Counted from the stretch's first letter, positions 37,206 to 47,076 are shown. The stretch is 64,000 nt of DNA from Sphingomonadales bacterium (GCA_016872195.1 VHAT01000002.1:50568-114567), one strand, 5' to 3'. The notes: a model not told the origin generated them from the letters alone. Numbers and translations are program-made.

Positions 37206-38817
37206 GGCATTGCGCACCATTGTTTCCTTCTTGGGCCTGCTTATTTTTTCTTGTGGGGCACTAAAGGCACAAACTTCTACCGTAGTTACCCCAGTATCAC
37301 CAACCGAGGATACCAACCGAGTCCAAATTGTTGGGGCCGAACGCTTAACCCTGCTCAAAACAGATGACAGCACCACCTTACAGATCTTGGCAGGTAGCGT
37401 AAAACTAAAACAAGGTAAAACTCTTTTTTTCTGTGATAGTTGTGTGTTGAATAATAGCGGCAAACTATTTGAAGCTTGGAGCAATGTGCAGATAAAAGAT
37501 GGCGATAGCATCAATGTATTTTCCAAACATCTTCGCTACCAGATCGATAAAAAGTTGGCCTTTCTAGACGGCGGCGTTCGTCTTTCGGATGGAAAAGCTC
37601 AATTAACGACGCCCGATCTGGAGTACGATTTGAATACAGATATCGGCATTTACAAGAACGGCGGCAAACTGGTCAATAAGAAAACCGTTCTCACTAGTAA
37701 AGAGGGCTATTACTACGCCGCGCTCAAAGATGTCTATTTCAAGAATAATGTATTGCTGAAAGATCCCGGCTACGAGATCAAAACAGATTCTTTACTGTAC
37801 AATACCGGCACGCAGACCAATCGCTTTATTGCCAAAACAATTATCAAAGACAGCACCGGAAGAACCATACAAACTACCGACGGCTTTTATTCGACGACCA
37901 CCGGAAAAGCCGAGTTTGGGCAGCGCCCGGTAATAAAAGATGGGGCTACCACCATTATTGGAGACAGAGTGGCTTTTGACGACAGCAGTGGCACCTCTCA
38001 GGCGGCAGGTAATGTTATTATAATCGATACGGCACAGGGCACTACTCTTTTGGCCGGCGAGGTGTTTAGAAATGATAAGAATGAAAGATTTCTTGCTACC
38101 CAAAAGCCCCTGCTGATCATTGAGCAAGAGAAGGATTCCATTTATGTTACGGCCGATACGATCTACTCCGGAAAACGCAGCGACCTGGATACCGCCTATA
38201 GAGCAGGTACAAAACGTCCACAACAAGATTCTCTCGTTAAAACCAAAGACTCCACTGACCGCTATCTGGAGGCTTTTCACCATGTACGGATTTTCTCGGA
38301 CTCGCTGCAAGCTACCTGTGATAGTCTTTTTTATTCCTATACAGATTCCATTTATCGCCTTCATACCGACCCGATTATCTGGTCGAATGGCAGTCAGATT
38401 ACCGGAGATACGATCTTTTTGTTGACAAAAAATAAGAAACCCGATAGATTAAAGGTTTTTGAAAATAGTCTGCTTGTACAGCAACAAGAGCCGGGCCTCT
38501 ATAACCAGATCGGTTCTATCCGAATGGATGGCTATTTCTCCAATGGAGAATTAGACTCGGTACGGGCTTTGGGTGAGGCCAAGACCATTTATTACATACA
38601 AAATGATGATAGTGCCTATACCGGGATCAATGAATCGAAGAGCGATATCATCGATATTTATATCCTAAAGAAAGAATTGGAACGAATTGTCCTTCGAAAT
38701 GAAGTTAGCGGCACCATCTGGCCCATCGGACAAAAAGACCCCGGACAAATGCGACTCCCCAAATTTCGCTGGTTAGAGAGTCACCGACCCAAAACAAAGG
38801 CCGAGCTTTTTGAATAG
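37192..38817 (+). CDS. OstA-like/LptA-like periplasmic protein
   Basis: 541 residues with an N-terminal signal (about residues 8-26, probable cleavage near KAQ; a Cys in IFSCG makes a lipoprotein possible). Repeated short strands with D/N-G turns, for example KLKQGKTLFFCDSCVLNNSGKLFEAW and KLAFLDGGVRLSDGKAQLTTPDLEYD, match the beta-jellyroll OstA/LptA fold that carries LPS across the periplasm. It is much longer than E. coli LptA (about 185), as is usual for Bacteroidota OstA-like proteins. Its place beside lptD supports a role in LPS transport. Confidence 0.82.
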   Translation: MKKNKALRTIVSFLGLLIFSCGALKAQTSTVVTPVSPTEDTNRVQIVGAERLTLLKTDDSTTLQILAGSVKLKQGKTLFFCDSCVLNNSGKLFEAWSNVQIKDGDSINVFSKHLRYQIDKKLAFLDGGVRLSDGKAQLTTPDLEYDLNTDIGIYKNGGKLVNKKTVLTSKEGYYYAALKDVYFKNNVLLKDPGYEIKTDSLLYNTGTQTNRFIAKTIIKDSTGRTIQTTDGFYSTTTGKAEFGQRPVIKDGATTIIGDRVAFDDSSGTSQAAGNVIIIDTAQGTTLLAGEVFRNDKNERFLATQKPLLIIEQEKDSIYVTADTIYSGKRSDLDTAYRAGTKRPQQDSLVKTKDSTDRYLEAFHHVRIFSDSLQATCDSLFYSYTDSIYRLHTDPIIWSNGSQITGDTIFLLTKNKKPDRLKVFENSLLVQQQEPGLYNQIGSIRMDGYFSNGELDSVRALGEAKTIYYIQNDDSAYTGINESKSDIIDIYILKKELERIVLRNEVSGTIWPIGQKDPGQMRLPKFRWLESHRPKTKAELFE

Positions 38818-38916
38818 TTTGATTATCAATACATAAAACAAATTTTTGGCGGCCTTCTTCGGGTTTTTGCGTGTAGTTGCGGGATTTCGCGTATTTTGTA
38901 GCTGAGAAACAAACGA

Positions 38917-39666
38917 ATGCTCAAGAAAGAACGGCAGGCCTACATTCTGCAAAAAGTCAATCTTCACAACAAGGTATTATCCTCCCTTTTGTGTTCGGAG
39001 ATCAATGTATCGGAAGACACGATCAGACGAGATCTGCAAGACTTGGCTGACGAAGGCAAAGTCATCAAGGTTCATGGCGGTGCTCTCTCCTCCTCTTTTT
39101 ACGAGGTGTCCTTGCCGCCTGCTGCTGTTTACTCGCAACCCAAGAAAAAGATCATTGCAAAAAAGGCCATTTCACTCTTGGAAAATGGCATGTTCGTTCT
39201 CACTAGCGGAGGCACCACCATTGTAGAAATGGCCCGCATGCTTCCACTTTCCCTGCGAGCCACCTTTATTTCGGGGAGTATTCCGGCTATTTTGGAGTAT
39301 ATGCATCATCCTCACATAGAGGTGATCTTAGTCGGAGATAAAATATCCAAAAATTCAAAGATCACGGTGGGGTCCGAGGCTATTGCCAAGATCAAACAGA
39401 TCAAGCCCGATATCTGCTTTTTAGGCACCAATGCCATTGACCCCGAACAGGGCATCACCGACAACGACTGGGAGGTCGTACAGCTGAAAAAAGCCATGAT
39501 CGAGGCCTCCCGAAAAGTGGTTTGCCTCAGTATTGCAGAAAAAGTGAATACCATTCAGCCCATTAAAGTTTGCGATACCAATAAAATCGATATCTTGATC
39601 ACCGAATTACCCCCCGAATCGCCCCTGCTGGAACCTTTTTCGGCGCTGGGCATCAAGGTGCTATAA
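38917..39666 (+). CDS. DeoR/GlpR-family transcriptional regulator
   Basis: 249 residues. The N-terminal winged helix is LLCSEINVSEDTIRRDLQDLADEGKVIKVHGGALS, a standard DeoR HTH; the C-terminal sugar-phosphate isomerase-like domain has MFVLTSGGTTIVEMAR, FISGSIPAILEY and CFLGTNAIDPEQGITDNDWE, which usually bind a phosphorylated sugar. Its stop lies 5 bases before the susC -7 element, so it is next to, and probably controls, the SusCD genes, but that target is inferred. Confidence 0.92.
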   Translation: MLKKERQAYILQKVNLHNKVLSSLLCSEINVSEDTIRRDLQDLADEGKVIKVHGGALSSSFYEVSLPPAAVYSQPKKKIIAKKAISLLENGMFVLTSGGTTIVEMARMLPLSLRATFISGSIPAILEYMHHPHIEVILVGDKISKNSKITVGSEAIAKIKQIKPDICFLGTNAIDPEQGITDNDWEVVQLKKAMIEASRKVVCLSIAEKVNTIQPIKVCDTNKIDILITELPPESPLLEPFSALGIKVL

Positions 39667-39671
39667 TTTTT

Positions 39672-39679
39672 TATATTTG
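39672..39679 (+). promoter_or_regulatory. Bacteroidota -7 element for susC
   Basis: TATATTTG, a full match, 26 bases before the susC ATG in the 39-bp gap after the DeoR gene. The -33 region falls inside the DeoR coding end and has no clear TTTG, which could fit regulated use. Confidence 0.6.
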
Positions 39680-39705
39680 CATTAACAATAAACAAACAAA
39701 CAGCT

Positions 39706-42700
39706 ATGAGAACCCTTCTCCATGTCTTGCTGGCTTGCAGTCTTTTTCTCCTTGCTCTTCCCTCAGACCTGTACGCACAAGACAGAACCTTAAGCGGTAC
39801 CGTAATTGCGGATGATAGCAAAACGGCCCTATCGGGTGTAACGATCCGTATCAAAGGCACCCGCCGAATCACTCAAACCGATGAAAACGGAAAATTCTCG
39901 ATCAAAGTAAGCACTGGCGAGGTCATTCAGATCTCCAGTGTGGGCTACGAAACCAGCGAGATAAAGGTCGGTAGTGCCAGTCAGCTGAGCATTTCGCTGG
40001 CTGTTGTAGATAAAACTCTAGGAGAGGTGGTGGTTACTGCCATGGACATCAAAAGAAATCCAAGAGAACTTGGTTACTCTGTACAAAAGGTATCAGGTAG
40101 CGAAGTTCAAGAGACCCAGCGCGAAAACTTCCTTAACAGCTTGGCTGGACGCGTAGCAGGTCTTACGCTCAATCAGACATCAGGCGTAGCCGGATCTTCT
40201 TCTTCTGTCGTATTACGCGGATTCAATTCACTTTCGTTGAGCAACCAACCCCTGTACGTGGTGGATGGTGTTATCCTCGATAATCAGTCTATTAATGAAA
40301 CCTCTAGTGGTGGACAAGGCATTGGACTGGCCTCTGACCGCCCAAACAGATCTAGCGATTATCAAAATCGTATTGCTGATATCAACCCCAGTGATATTGA
40401 GACCATCACTGTATTGAAAGGACCTGAGGCCACGGCACTGTATGGTAGCCAAGCCAGCTCGGGCGCCATTGTTATTACAACGCGTAAAGCGAAATCCAAT
40501 AAACTGGCGGTCCAGTACGACAACAGCTTCCGCATTCAAGAAGTAACTCGCTGGCCCCAGATCATGGAAGATTATACAACCGGTATCAATGGAATTGGTG
40601 CTAATACCTTCCAATATTTTGGACCCGCTTATGCACCCACTACACAGCGCTTCAATAATCGCGATGCTTTCTTCGAAACCGGTACGGCACAGACCCATAA
40701 CCTGGGTATGGACTTCGGTGTAGGAAAGTCGATGTTCCGCTTGTCTGGTAGCTTCTTCGATCAGCAAGGGGTTGTGCCCAACAACGATTTCCGCCGCTAT
40801 AACCTGCGTTTGTCCAATACCACCAAGTTGTGGAAAGACAAGATCGAGATCACACCCTCTATTGCCTGGATCAGGAGTGAAAATAACAAGGTGCTTCGTA
40901 GCGCCGGAAGCTACCTGCTCAGTTTGATGATTTGGCCCAGTGATATCGATATCAAAAACTTCGAAGACCCCACTACCGGAGATAAATTGGATCTTTTCGC
41001 CAATACAACCGCAAATGGCGAATATGACAACCCGCTGTTCAACGTAAAGAAGAATCGTGCCTATGACGAAACAGACCGTAAAACCTACAGTCTGGGGATC
41101 AATATCAATCCATTCAAATGGCTGACCGTTAGCGGTCGCTTCGGATACGATACCTACGACATGAACGGTTATCTGTTCTATCACCCCCAGTCCTTTTTTC
41201 TTTCTGCCGGAACGGGTGGTACACTCGATAACTACTGGCGCCAGTACGTAGGCTACAACCATACCATTACGGCCACGGCCCGCAAACAACTTGGCAAGAA
41301 TTTTAACCTCCGTGTAATGGCGGGAACCATGTATCAAGACTACGAGACCCGCATGTTCGCCGTTTATGGCACCAACATCGTAGACAACGTTACCGCCAGC
41401 GGTAGCATGATCAAAAATGGTGCTGTGGTAACTGATAAAGGCCTGAACGCTCTCATGGGCAACTATATGGACAGCAGTGTTACACGCCCCAGCACCCGCC
41501 TTCGTTTGCTCCGTAATGCCAGAGGAGAGTACAACCTTAACCAATTGCGCCAACAGGCTTATTTTGGCGAAGCAGCCTTAAGCTTTAAGAATTATGCATT
41601 CTTAAGCTACACCCACCGTTTTGAAGAAGCCTCTACCCTTCCGTTGAAGAATAGAAAATACAATTACCCCGGAGGTAGCTTGAGTGTGATCCTCAGTGAT
41701 ATCTTCCCCGAACTGAAGCGTAATAGTTTGATCAGTTACTGGAAAGTAAGAACCTCACTGGCCGGTACCGCCCGTTTGAATACCCCCTACTCAACTCAAT
41801 CGGTATTCGTAAACAACTTTGCCAGCGGCGGTGGTTTCTCCTATGGCTTCTTTAACAACAACGAAGACCTGCGACCCGAAAGACAAAGCACCTACGAGCT
41901 GGGTACCGAGTTCAGACTCTTTAAGAGCCGTTTGAATGTGGACCTTACCTATTATAATACGCTCAATAAAGGTCAGATCATCCAAAACTTTCGTCTGAGC
42001 TATGGAACAGGATTCGTACTGAATACACAAAACGCGGCCTCTACCCGTAACCAAGGGGTGGAAGTAGCCGTAGACTACGACCTGATCAAGGGTGGTGGCA
42101 AGAGCTTGAATTGGAATATGCGTTTCAACTTCAACAGAATGTGGAATGCCGTAATCGATATGCCCCGCAACGTTGCCGAGTATTATATCTCTGACACTTG
42201 GCTATATGGTAATGCGCGTGGTGGTCTGGTCAGAGGGGGTCCCACGACGTCGATCACCGCTGTCGGTTATGCCCGCAATTCTGCAGGTCGTATCCTAATT
42301 AACCCCGCTAATGGACTTCCTGTACTGGATAACTTGTTTGCCGTTAGAGGAGACCGTAATCCCGATTTTACTTTGGGCTGGAACAACACGTTCCGCTGGG
42401 GTAATTTCCGTCTTAATATGCTGTGGGATCTGAAAGTGGGTGGAGACATCTTTAATGGTACTAATATGTTCTTAACCCGCATCGGACGCAGTAAATTAAC
42501 GGCCGATCGCTACCAACCACGGGTGATCAGTGGAGTACTAAACAATGGTTTGCAAAATACCAACCCCACTGAAAATACCATAGTTGTAGTACCTGCCTAT
42601 CAAAATGATTATTACAACTCATTTATGCCTGAGGAGGCCTTTATTGAGAGAGATGTAAATTGGTTCCGCCTGCGTGATATCACCCTGAACTACACTTTCC

Positions 42701-42903
42701 CTAAGAGTGCTATCAAAGGTTTTAAAGCCCTTAGTGTTTTTGTTACCGGAAACGATCTGATCCTGATGACCAATTACAGTGGAGCCGATCCGGCCGTAAA
42801 TGGTAACACAGCCGGTAGTTTAGGAGTAGGCGCCTTTGGATTTGACTATGCTACACTCCCCTCTCCTATGCAATTAAACTTCGGTATCAGAGCCTCTTTC
42901 TAA
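39706..42903 (+). CDS. SusC/RagA-family TonB-dependent outer-membrane transporter
   Basis: 1065 residues. Signal peptide (residues 3-20, cleavage near YAQ), a carboxypeptidase-regulatory-like domain (RTLSGTVIADDSKTALSGVT..., about 27-105), the plug (LVVVTAMDI to TRKAKSNK, about 107-265, with GFNSLSLSNQPLYVVDGV and GPEATALYGSQASSGAIVITT), then a 22-strand barrel ending in an aromatic F. With SusD it imports a large substrate, often a glycan or peptide. No glycoside hydrolase, protease or anti-sigma factor is encoded nearby, so the substrate is not predicted. The gene is co-transcribed with susD. Confidence 0.95.
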   Translation: MRTLLHVLLACSLFLLALPSDLYAQDRTLSGTVIADDSKTALSGVTIRIKGTRRITQTDENGKFSIKVSTGEVIQISSVGYETSEIKVGSASQLSISLAVVDKTLGEVVVTAMDIKRNPRELGYSVQKVSGSEVQETQRENFLNSLAGRVAGLTLNQTSGVAGSSSSVVLRGFNSLSLSNQPLYVVDGVILDNQSINETSSGGQGIGLASDRPNRSSDYQNRIADINPSDIETITVLKGPEATALYGSQASSGAIVITTRKAKSNKLAVQYDNSFRIQEVTRWPQIMEDYTTGINGIGANTFQYFGPAYAPTTQRFNNRDAFFETGTAQTHNLGMDFGVGKSMFRLSGSFFDQQGVVPNNDFRRYNLRLSNTTKLWKDKIEITPSIAWIRSENNKVLRSAGSYLLSLMIWPSDIDIKNFEDPTTGDKLDLFANTTANGEYDNPLFNVKKNRAYDETDRKTYSLGININPFKWLTVSGRFGYDTYDMNGYLFYHPQSFFLSAGTGGTLDNYWRQYVGYNHTITATARKQLGKNFNLRVMAGTMYQDYETRMFAVYGTNIVDNVTASGSMIKNGAVVTDKGLNALMGNYMDSSVTRPSTRLRLLRNARGEYNLNQLRQQAYFGEAALSFKNYAFLSYTHRFEEASTLPLKNRKYNYPGGSLSVILSDIFPELKRNSLISYWKVRTSLAGTARLNTPYSTQSVFVNNFASGGGFSYGFFNNNEDLRPERQSTYELGTEFRLFKSRLNVDLTYYNTLNKGQIIQNFRLSYGTGFVLNTQNAASTRNQGVEVAVDYDLIKGGGKSLNWNMRFNFNRMWNAVIDMPRNVAEYYISDTWLYGNARGGLVRGGPTTSITAVGYARNSAGRILINPANGLPVLDNLFAVRGDRNPDFTLGWNNTFRWGNFRLNMLWDLKVGGDIFNGTNMFLTRIGRSKLTADRYQPRVISGVLNNGLQNTNPTENTIVVVPAYQNDYYNSFMPEEAFIERDVNWFRLRDITLNYTFPKSAIKGFKALSVFVTGNDLILMTNYSGADPAVNGNTAGSLGVGAFGFDYATLPSPMQLNFGIRASF

Positions 42904-42922
42904 CCCAAAAACAATCAGCATT

Positions 42923-44551
42923 ATGAAAAATATAATCAAACATTCAGCATTTGCACTGGCCACGGCCTCCCTACTGGGAATGGCCTCCTGCAGCAAGCAG
43001 ATTGATGATGCACATAAAAACCCGAACGCCGATGTGCGAGTACCGGTAGAGACCTTACTCCCCGGTATCATTGGTAATTTTGTGGGTAGTTCTTCCGCAC
43101 AAGGAAGTGCCTATGGTCTGGCCAACGATGGACTTTACATTGGACGATATGTTCAATTTTGGGCAACTAATACCACCCTTAACCAGTACGACCGCATGGG
43201 CGGTGCCACCGGAGGTAGTGACCTACTGGGCTCTATCTGGGCCATGCATTATTATGGAATGGGCCGAAACCTGACCAAAATGATGGAATGGGCAGAGGAA
43301 GAGAAAAAATGGGACTATGTCGGAGTTGGTAAGGCCATTCGGGCCTGGAGCTGGTTGACCACCACAAATACCTATGGAGAGGCCATCTTAAAACAGGCTT
43401 TCAATACCGACCTACTTGTCTTCAATTACGATACCCAAGAAGAGATGTACGCAGAGACCCGTCGTCTTTGTCACGAGGCGATCTTTTATCTTAATCGTAC
43501 GGGCGATGGGGTCAGCCAAGCCAATTTGGCCAAGGGAGATGCCTTTTTCTATAATGGTGATGTAAACAAATGGAAGCGCTTTACTTATTCAGTATTGGCA
43601 CGCTCCTTCAATCACCTTACTAATAAGGCCATCTACAATCCCGATTCAGTGCTGTTCTACTCTAATCTGGCCATTAACACCAATGAAGATAACGCCACAG
43701 CCAAGTTTCAAGCTTCTGGTCTTTCTGGAACCTTCAGTTTTATGGGCCCCTTCCGTAGCAATGCCGGCGCGCTTCGTCAGACCCGATTTATAGCAAACCT
43801 ATTGAACGGAACCAATTCTCTGTTTGCCGGGGTAACCGATCCAAGAGCCGCTTACCTGATCCGGGAGAATTCAACCGGAGCCTATCGCGGTGTTCGTCCC
43901 AACTACGGTCCAGACGGATTACTGACCGCAGAGCAACCGCAGAATTTCTGGGGAGGCTCCTTTGGTTCTACAACCGCCCCTGGAGATGATCTTAATGCCC
44001 GATACATTTTCCGCAATAACGCCCCCTTCCCGATCATCACTGCTGCAGAGATACAATTCATCAAAGCAGAAGCCCATTATCGGAAGGGAAATTTGGCCGC
44101 TGCCCGTCAAGCATACCTGGATGGTATCAACCTGAATTTTGATCAGTTGACGTCTACTTATCAGACCAATATCCCTACTAACCTGCAGATCACGGCGGCT
44201 CAAAAAGCGGCTTACTTAAGTAACCCCATTGTTGCCCCTGCTACGATCACCCTTTCTCACATCATGTTGCAAAAGTATATTGCCATGTATGGTTGGGGAC
44301 TGGTCGAAACCTGGAACGACCTGCGTCGCTATCACTATACCGACCTAGATCCCGTTACCGGACAACAGGTCTTTAGAGATTTTGCACCACCGACCGGTGT
44401 CGATCTGTGGCCCGATAACCAGGGAGCCTGGGCTTATCGTTGCCGTCCCCGCTTCAATTCAGAGTTCTTATACAACATAGCTGCACTCGATGCCGTGGGT
44501 GGCAGAGCGCTCAACTATCACACCAAAGAGCAATGGTTCTCTCAACGTTAA
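42923..44551 (+). CDS. SusD/RagB-family outer-membrane lipoprotein (SusD-like_2)
   Basis: 542 residues; lipobox MASC with Cys23. The start of the mature protein (NPNADVRVPVETLLPGIIGNF) and the helical TPR-like body (AIRAWSWLTTTNTYGEAILKQAF, FIKAEAHYRKGNLAAARQAYLDG) fit the SusD_like_2 branch, which forms the lid of a SusC barrel. It begins 19 bases after the susC stop. Surface location is inferred; ligand unknown. Confidence 0.93.
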   Translation: MKNIIKHSAFALATASLLGMASCSKQIDDAHKNPNADVRVPVETLLPGIIGNFVGSSSAQGSAYGLANDGLYIGRYVQFWATNTTLNQYDRMGGATGGSDLLGSIWAMHYYGMGRNLTKMMEWAEEEKKWDYVGVGKAIRAWSWLTTTNTYGEAILKQAFNTDLLVFNYDTQEEMYAETRRLCHEAIFYLNRTGDGVSQANLAKGDAFFYNGDVNKWKRFTYSVLARSFNHLTNKAIYNPDSVLFYSNLAINTNEDNATAKFQASGLSGTFSFMGPFRSNAGALRQTRFIANLLNGTNSLFAGVTDPRAAYLIRENSTGAYRGVRPNYGPDGLLTAEQPQNFWGGSFGSTTAPGDDLNARYIFRNNAPFPIITAAEIQFIKAEAHYRKGNLAAARQAYLDGINLNFDQLTSTYQTNIPTNLQITAAQKAAYLSNPIVAPATITLSHIMLQKYIAMYGWGLVETWNDLRRYHYTDLDPVTGQQVFRDFAPPTGVDLWPDNQGAWAYRCRPRFNSEFLYNIAALDAVGGRALNYHTKEQWFSQR

Positions 44552-44574
44552 TCAACCCTAACAAATTCAGCACT

Positions 44575-45348
44575 ATGAACCAACTAACTAATAAAATGAA
44601 ATTATCCTCCTTACTACTGCTGGTGGTGATGGCCACGTCTTGCACCAAAACCTTTGACGAGAAGACCGTACTGAATAGCGACTTCTCGGGAAGCAGCGTC
44701 GTACAAGTTTTCTTGACCACTGTAGGGGCCTCCAGAAATTACGTGCATGTAGACGGAAAGCTCGTGACGGGCTCTTTGCTCAATACCACCTTTAGCGCCA
44801 CCTCAGGCTATACGGCAAGTTTATTTCCTGCAGCGGGTGTAGGACACAATGTTCCTTCGGGTCTTCGTTCTTTTCTGTTGCGCGATACGCTGAGCACGAC
44901 CACGCAGCCCCAATTGAACTTTGCGCAGAATTTACAGGCGGGCGCCTATTATACCACATTTGCTTACGATACCATCACTGCTGTTAAGCAAAAAACAGTG
45001 CAGAACAATATCGTGGTCCCGGCCGATAATAGTTGTCGGATCCGTTTCGCCAATTTCGCTTACAATGGAAATGCGATTACCCCGGCCGTAGACATTATTT
45101 CACTAGGAAAAAACGAGATCGTGGCTACCAATGTGCGCTATACCGATGTTACAGAATTTATCGTTCATCCCTCTCAATTGGCGGGTGAAGGTTTCCAAGT
45201 ACGTGAATCTGGCACCAGCAATATTTTGGCTACCACTACATCTACTTCGTTGGTTCCCAAAAGAAGCTATACGATCGTTTACCGAGGATCTCACCGGGCT
45301 ACCAGTGGATCGAGTACTCGTGCCGTAAGTGTATTTGTAAATTATTGA
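44575..45348 (+). CDS. DUF4397 domain-containing lipoprotein
   Basis: 257 residues from the ATG at 44575, 23 bases after the susD stop; an upstream ATG inside susD was rejected because it precedes the signal peptide. Lipobox MATSC with Cys23. The mature part is beta-rich (VVQVFLTTVGASRNYVHVDGKLV, CRIRFANFAYNGNAITPAVDII, RSYTIVYRGSH) and matches DUF4397, an immunoglobulin-like domain of surface proteins. As third gene of the SusCD transcript it is a candidate surface glycan- or ligand-binding protein, though no binding site is recognisable. Confidence 0.82.
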   Translation: MNQLTNKMKLSSLLLLVVMATSCTKTFDEKTVLNSDFSGSSVVQVFLTTVGASRNYVHVDGKLVTGSLLNTTFSATSGYTASLFPAAGVGHNVPSGLRSFLLRDTLSTTTQPQLNFAQNLQAGAYYTTFAYDTITAVKQKTVQNNIVVPADNSCRIRFANFAYNGNAITPAVDIISLGKNEIVATNVRYTDVTEFIVHPSQLAGEGFQVRESGTSNILATTTSTSLVPKRSYTIVYRGSHRATSGSSTRAVSVFVNY

Positions 45349-45367
45349 TCGAATTCTTTTCGAATAG

Positions 45368-45397
45368 AAAACCGCCTTGTTTGAGGCGGTTTTTTTT
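45368..45397 (+). terminator. Rho-independent terminator of the SusCD-DUF4397 operon
   Basis: Stem AACCGCCT (45370-45377) pairs with AGGCGGTT (45384-45391), 6-base loop, followed by a run of eight T (45390-45397), 20 bases after the DUF4397 stop. The rest of the gap to 45518 shows nothing recognisable. Confidence 0.92.
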
Positions 45398-45518
45398 ATG
45401 CCCATACCCTTCTCGGACATTGCCCGGTCCATAAATACAACTCACTATCTGAAATTAATCTACTAAGATCCTATTACCTGCAGTCGCACAAGAGGATAAT
45501 AAAACAGAGAACGGGGCC

Positions 45519-47006
45519 TCAGGCAAAGAACAAGTAGGCCAGCCAGATCGAAGTGATAATTCCCACCAGATCGGCCAGCAGCATCGATCCAATGGCATAA
45601 CGCGTGTTTCGAATGTTTACCGCGCCAAAATAAACCGCCACCACATAAAAAGTAGTATCGGAAGATCCTTGTAACACCGAGGCCAGTCGGCCGGCAAATG
45701 AATCTACTCCATAGGTCTTCATGGTATCAAGCATCATGCCTCGGGCACCACTTCCGCTCAAGGGCTTGATCAGCGCCGTAGGGAGTCCATCCACAAAGCG
45801 TGTATCAGCCCCCAGGTAGCCAAATAATTGCTTTACGCCTCCGATCAAAACATCGAAACTACCGCTGGTACGCAGCAAACTAATAGCGATCAACATGCCC
45901 ACAATATAGGGAATGATGCGAACGGCCGTCTCGAACCCGCCACGGGCACCCTCGACAAAGGCATCAAATACATCTATCTTTTTATACAGTCCGCCAAGCA
46001 CGATCAGAACAAAGAGCACCAGTATGATCCCATTGCTTAGCTTCCCGGAAAAAGCCTGCGCCTCTTGTGCATTCAACTTTACCACAAATAGAACCAGCCC
46101 CGCAATCAGCAAAGAGATCCCCCCTATGCAACCCAAAATTACCGGCTGCAGCAAATTGATCCGTTGCCTGAACGAAACAATCAATAAGGCAGCGATGGTA
46201 GCAGCAAAGGTGGCGATCATACAAGGAATAAAAATATCGGTAGGATCGGCGGCACCCATGCCGGAGCGATACGCAATGATCGTAACCGGAATCAAGGTGA
46301 GTCCGGAGGCATGCAAGGCTAAAAACATTACCTGCGCATTAGAGGCGATGGTTTTGCTTGGGTTGAGTTCTTGCAAACTCTCCATGGCCTTGAGACCAAA
46401 GGGGGTGGCCGCATTATCCAAATTGAGCAGGTTGGCCGAAAAATTCATCATGATATGTCCGGTGGCAGGATGTCCTTTGGGAATATCGGGGAAGATCCGA
46501 GAGAAGAAAGGCCATATGATACGCGAAAGTAAACGAACCCCTCCTGCCTTTTCGGCGATCGATAAAAATCCCATGAACAGGGTTAAAATACCGATCAGCG
46601 GAAAGATGATATCCAACACGGCGTTCTTTGCGGTTTCAATGATACCATCTACTTTTCTGACTAGTTTCGACTGGATACCTACATAGGTCTCGACCTGAAG
46701 GGAAGGATAATTTGACCTCAGGATTTGTAGCGAATCCCCACTACGAAGATCATGCAACAGGTAGGTGGCTTGTTCTGGTCGATCGGTGGCAAAAAACCCA
46801 TAGTCCTTTAGTAATTCAGGATAGGTGGCCGATAGACCCATCGCTTCGGAATGACCCAGCCCGTAATAGAAAACCGAATCGTAGCGATCGGATGATTTAC
46901 CAGTAACCATTCGGTTAAATATTTTTTCGTCGCCAGTGGCCATGCGAAAGGCACCCACCATAAAAGCAACAATCACAAAGGCAGACCAGATCTTGGTAAG
47001 GGTCAT
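45519..47006 (-). CDS. Nucleoside-recognition (Gate) domain membrane protein, SpmA-SpmB fusion type
   Basis: 495 residues from the ATG at 47006 (a TTG eight codons earlier is less likely). One helix (about 4-20), then a soluble stretch of about 85 residues (DEKIFNRMV... to QSKLVRKVDG), then two Gate domains: LIGILTLFMGFLSIAEKAGG to FSANLLNLDNAATPFGLKAMESLQ, and ARGGFETAVRIIPYIVGMLIAISLLR to SGSGARGMMLDTMKTYG. The pair corresponds to spore maturation proteins A and B joined in one chain, as is common in this non-sporulating phylum. Likely a small-molecule or peptide transporter; substrate unknown. Confidence 0.84.
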   Translation of the reverse strand: MTLTKIWSAFVIVAFMVGAFRMATGDEKIFNRMVTGKSSDRYDSVFYYGLGHSEAMGLSATYPELLKDYGFFATDRPEQATYLLHDLRSGDSLQILRSNYPSLQVETYVGIQSKLVRKVDGIIETAKNAVLDIIFPLIGILTLFMGFLSIAEKAGGVRLLSRIIWPFFSRIFPDIPKGHPATGHIMMNFSANLLNLDNAATPFGLKAMESLQELNPSKTIASNAQVMFLALHASGLTLIPVTIIAYRSGMGAADPTDIFIPCMIATFAATIAALLIVSFRQRINLLQPVILGCIGGISLLIAGLVLFVVKLNAQEAQAFSGKLSNGIILVLFVLIVLGGLYKKIDVFDAFVEGARGGFETAVRIIPYIVGMLIAISLLRTSGSFDVLIGGVKQLFGYLGADTRFVDGLPTALIKPLSGSGARGMMLDTMKTYGVDSFAGRLASVLQGSSDTTFYVVAVYFGAVNIRNTRYAIGSMLLADLVGIITSIWLAYLFFA

Positions 47007-47076
47007 TAGACTGGGTTTTATGGGGCTCAAGATACTGAAATCACCAGGTAAGGACCGCCGCCTGCCTTTGAATTCT

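Noticed and set aside
40228..41553. Long open frame antisense to susC
   Set aside because: It lies fully inside a confidently identified coding gene, has no family likeness, and is explained by codon use on the opposite strand.
44440..44574. N-terminal extension of the DUF4397 gene into susD
   Set aside because: The lipoprotein signal begins at the later ATG; the extension overlaps susD in another frame.
45913..46686. Open frame antisense to the Gate-domain protein
   Set aside because: No recognisable domain; it mirrors a membrane-protein gene whose codon bias commonly leaves antisense frames open.
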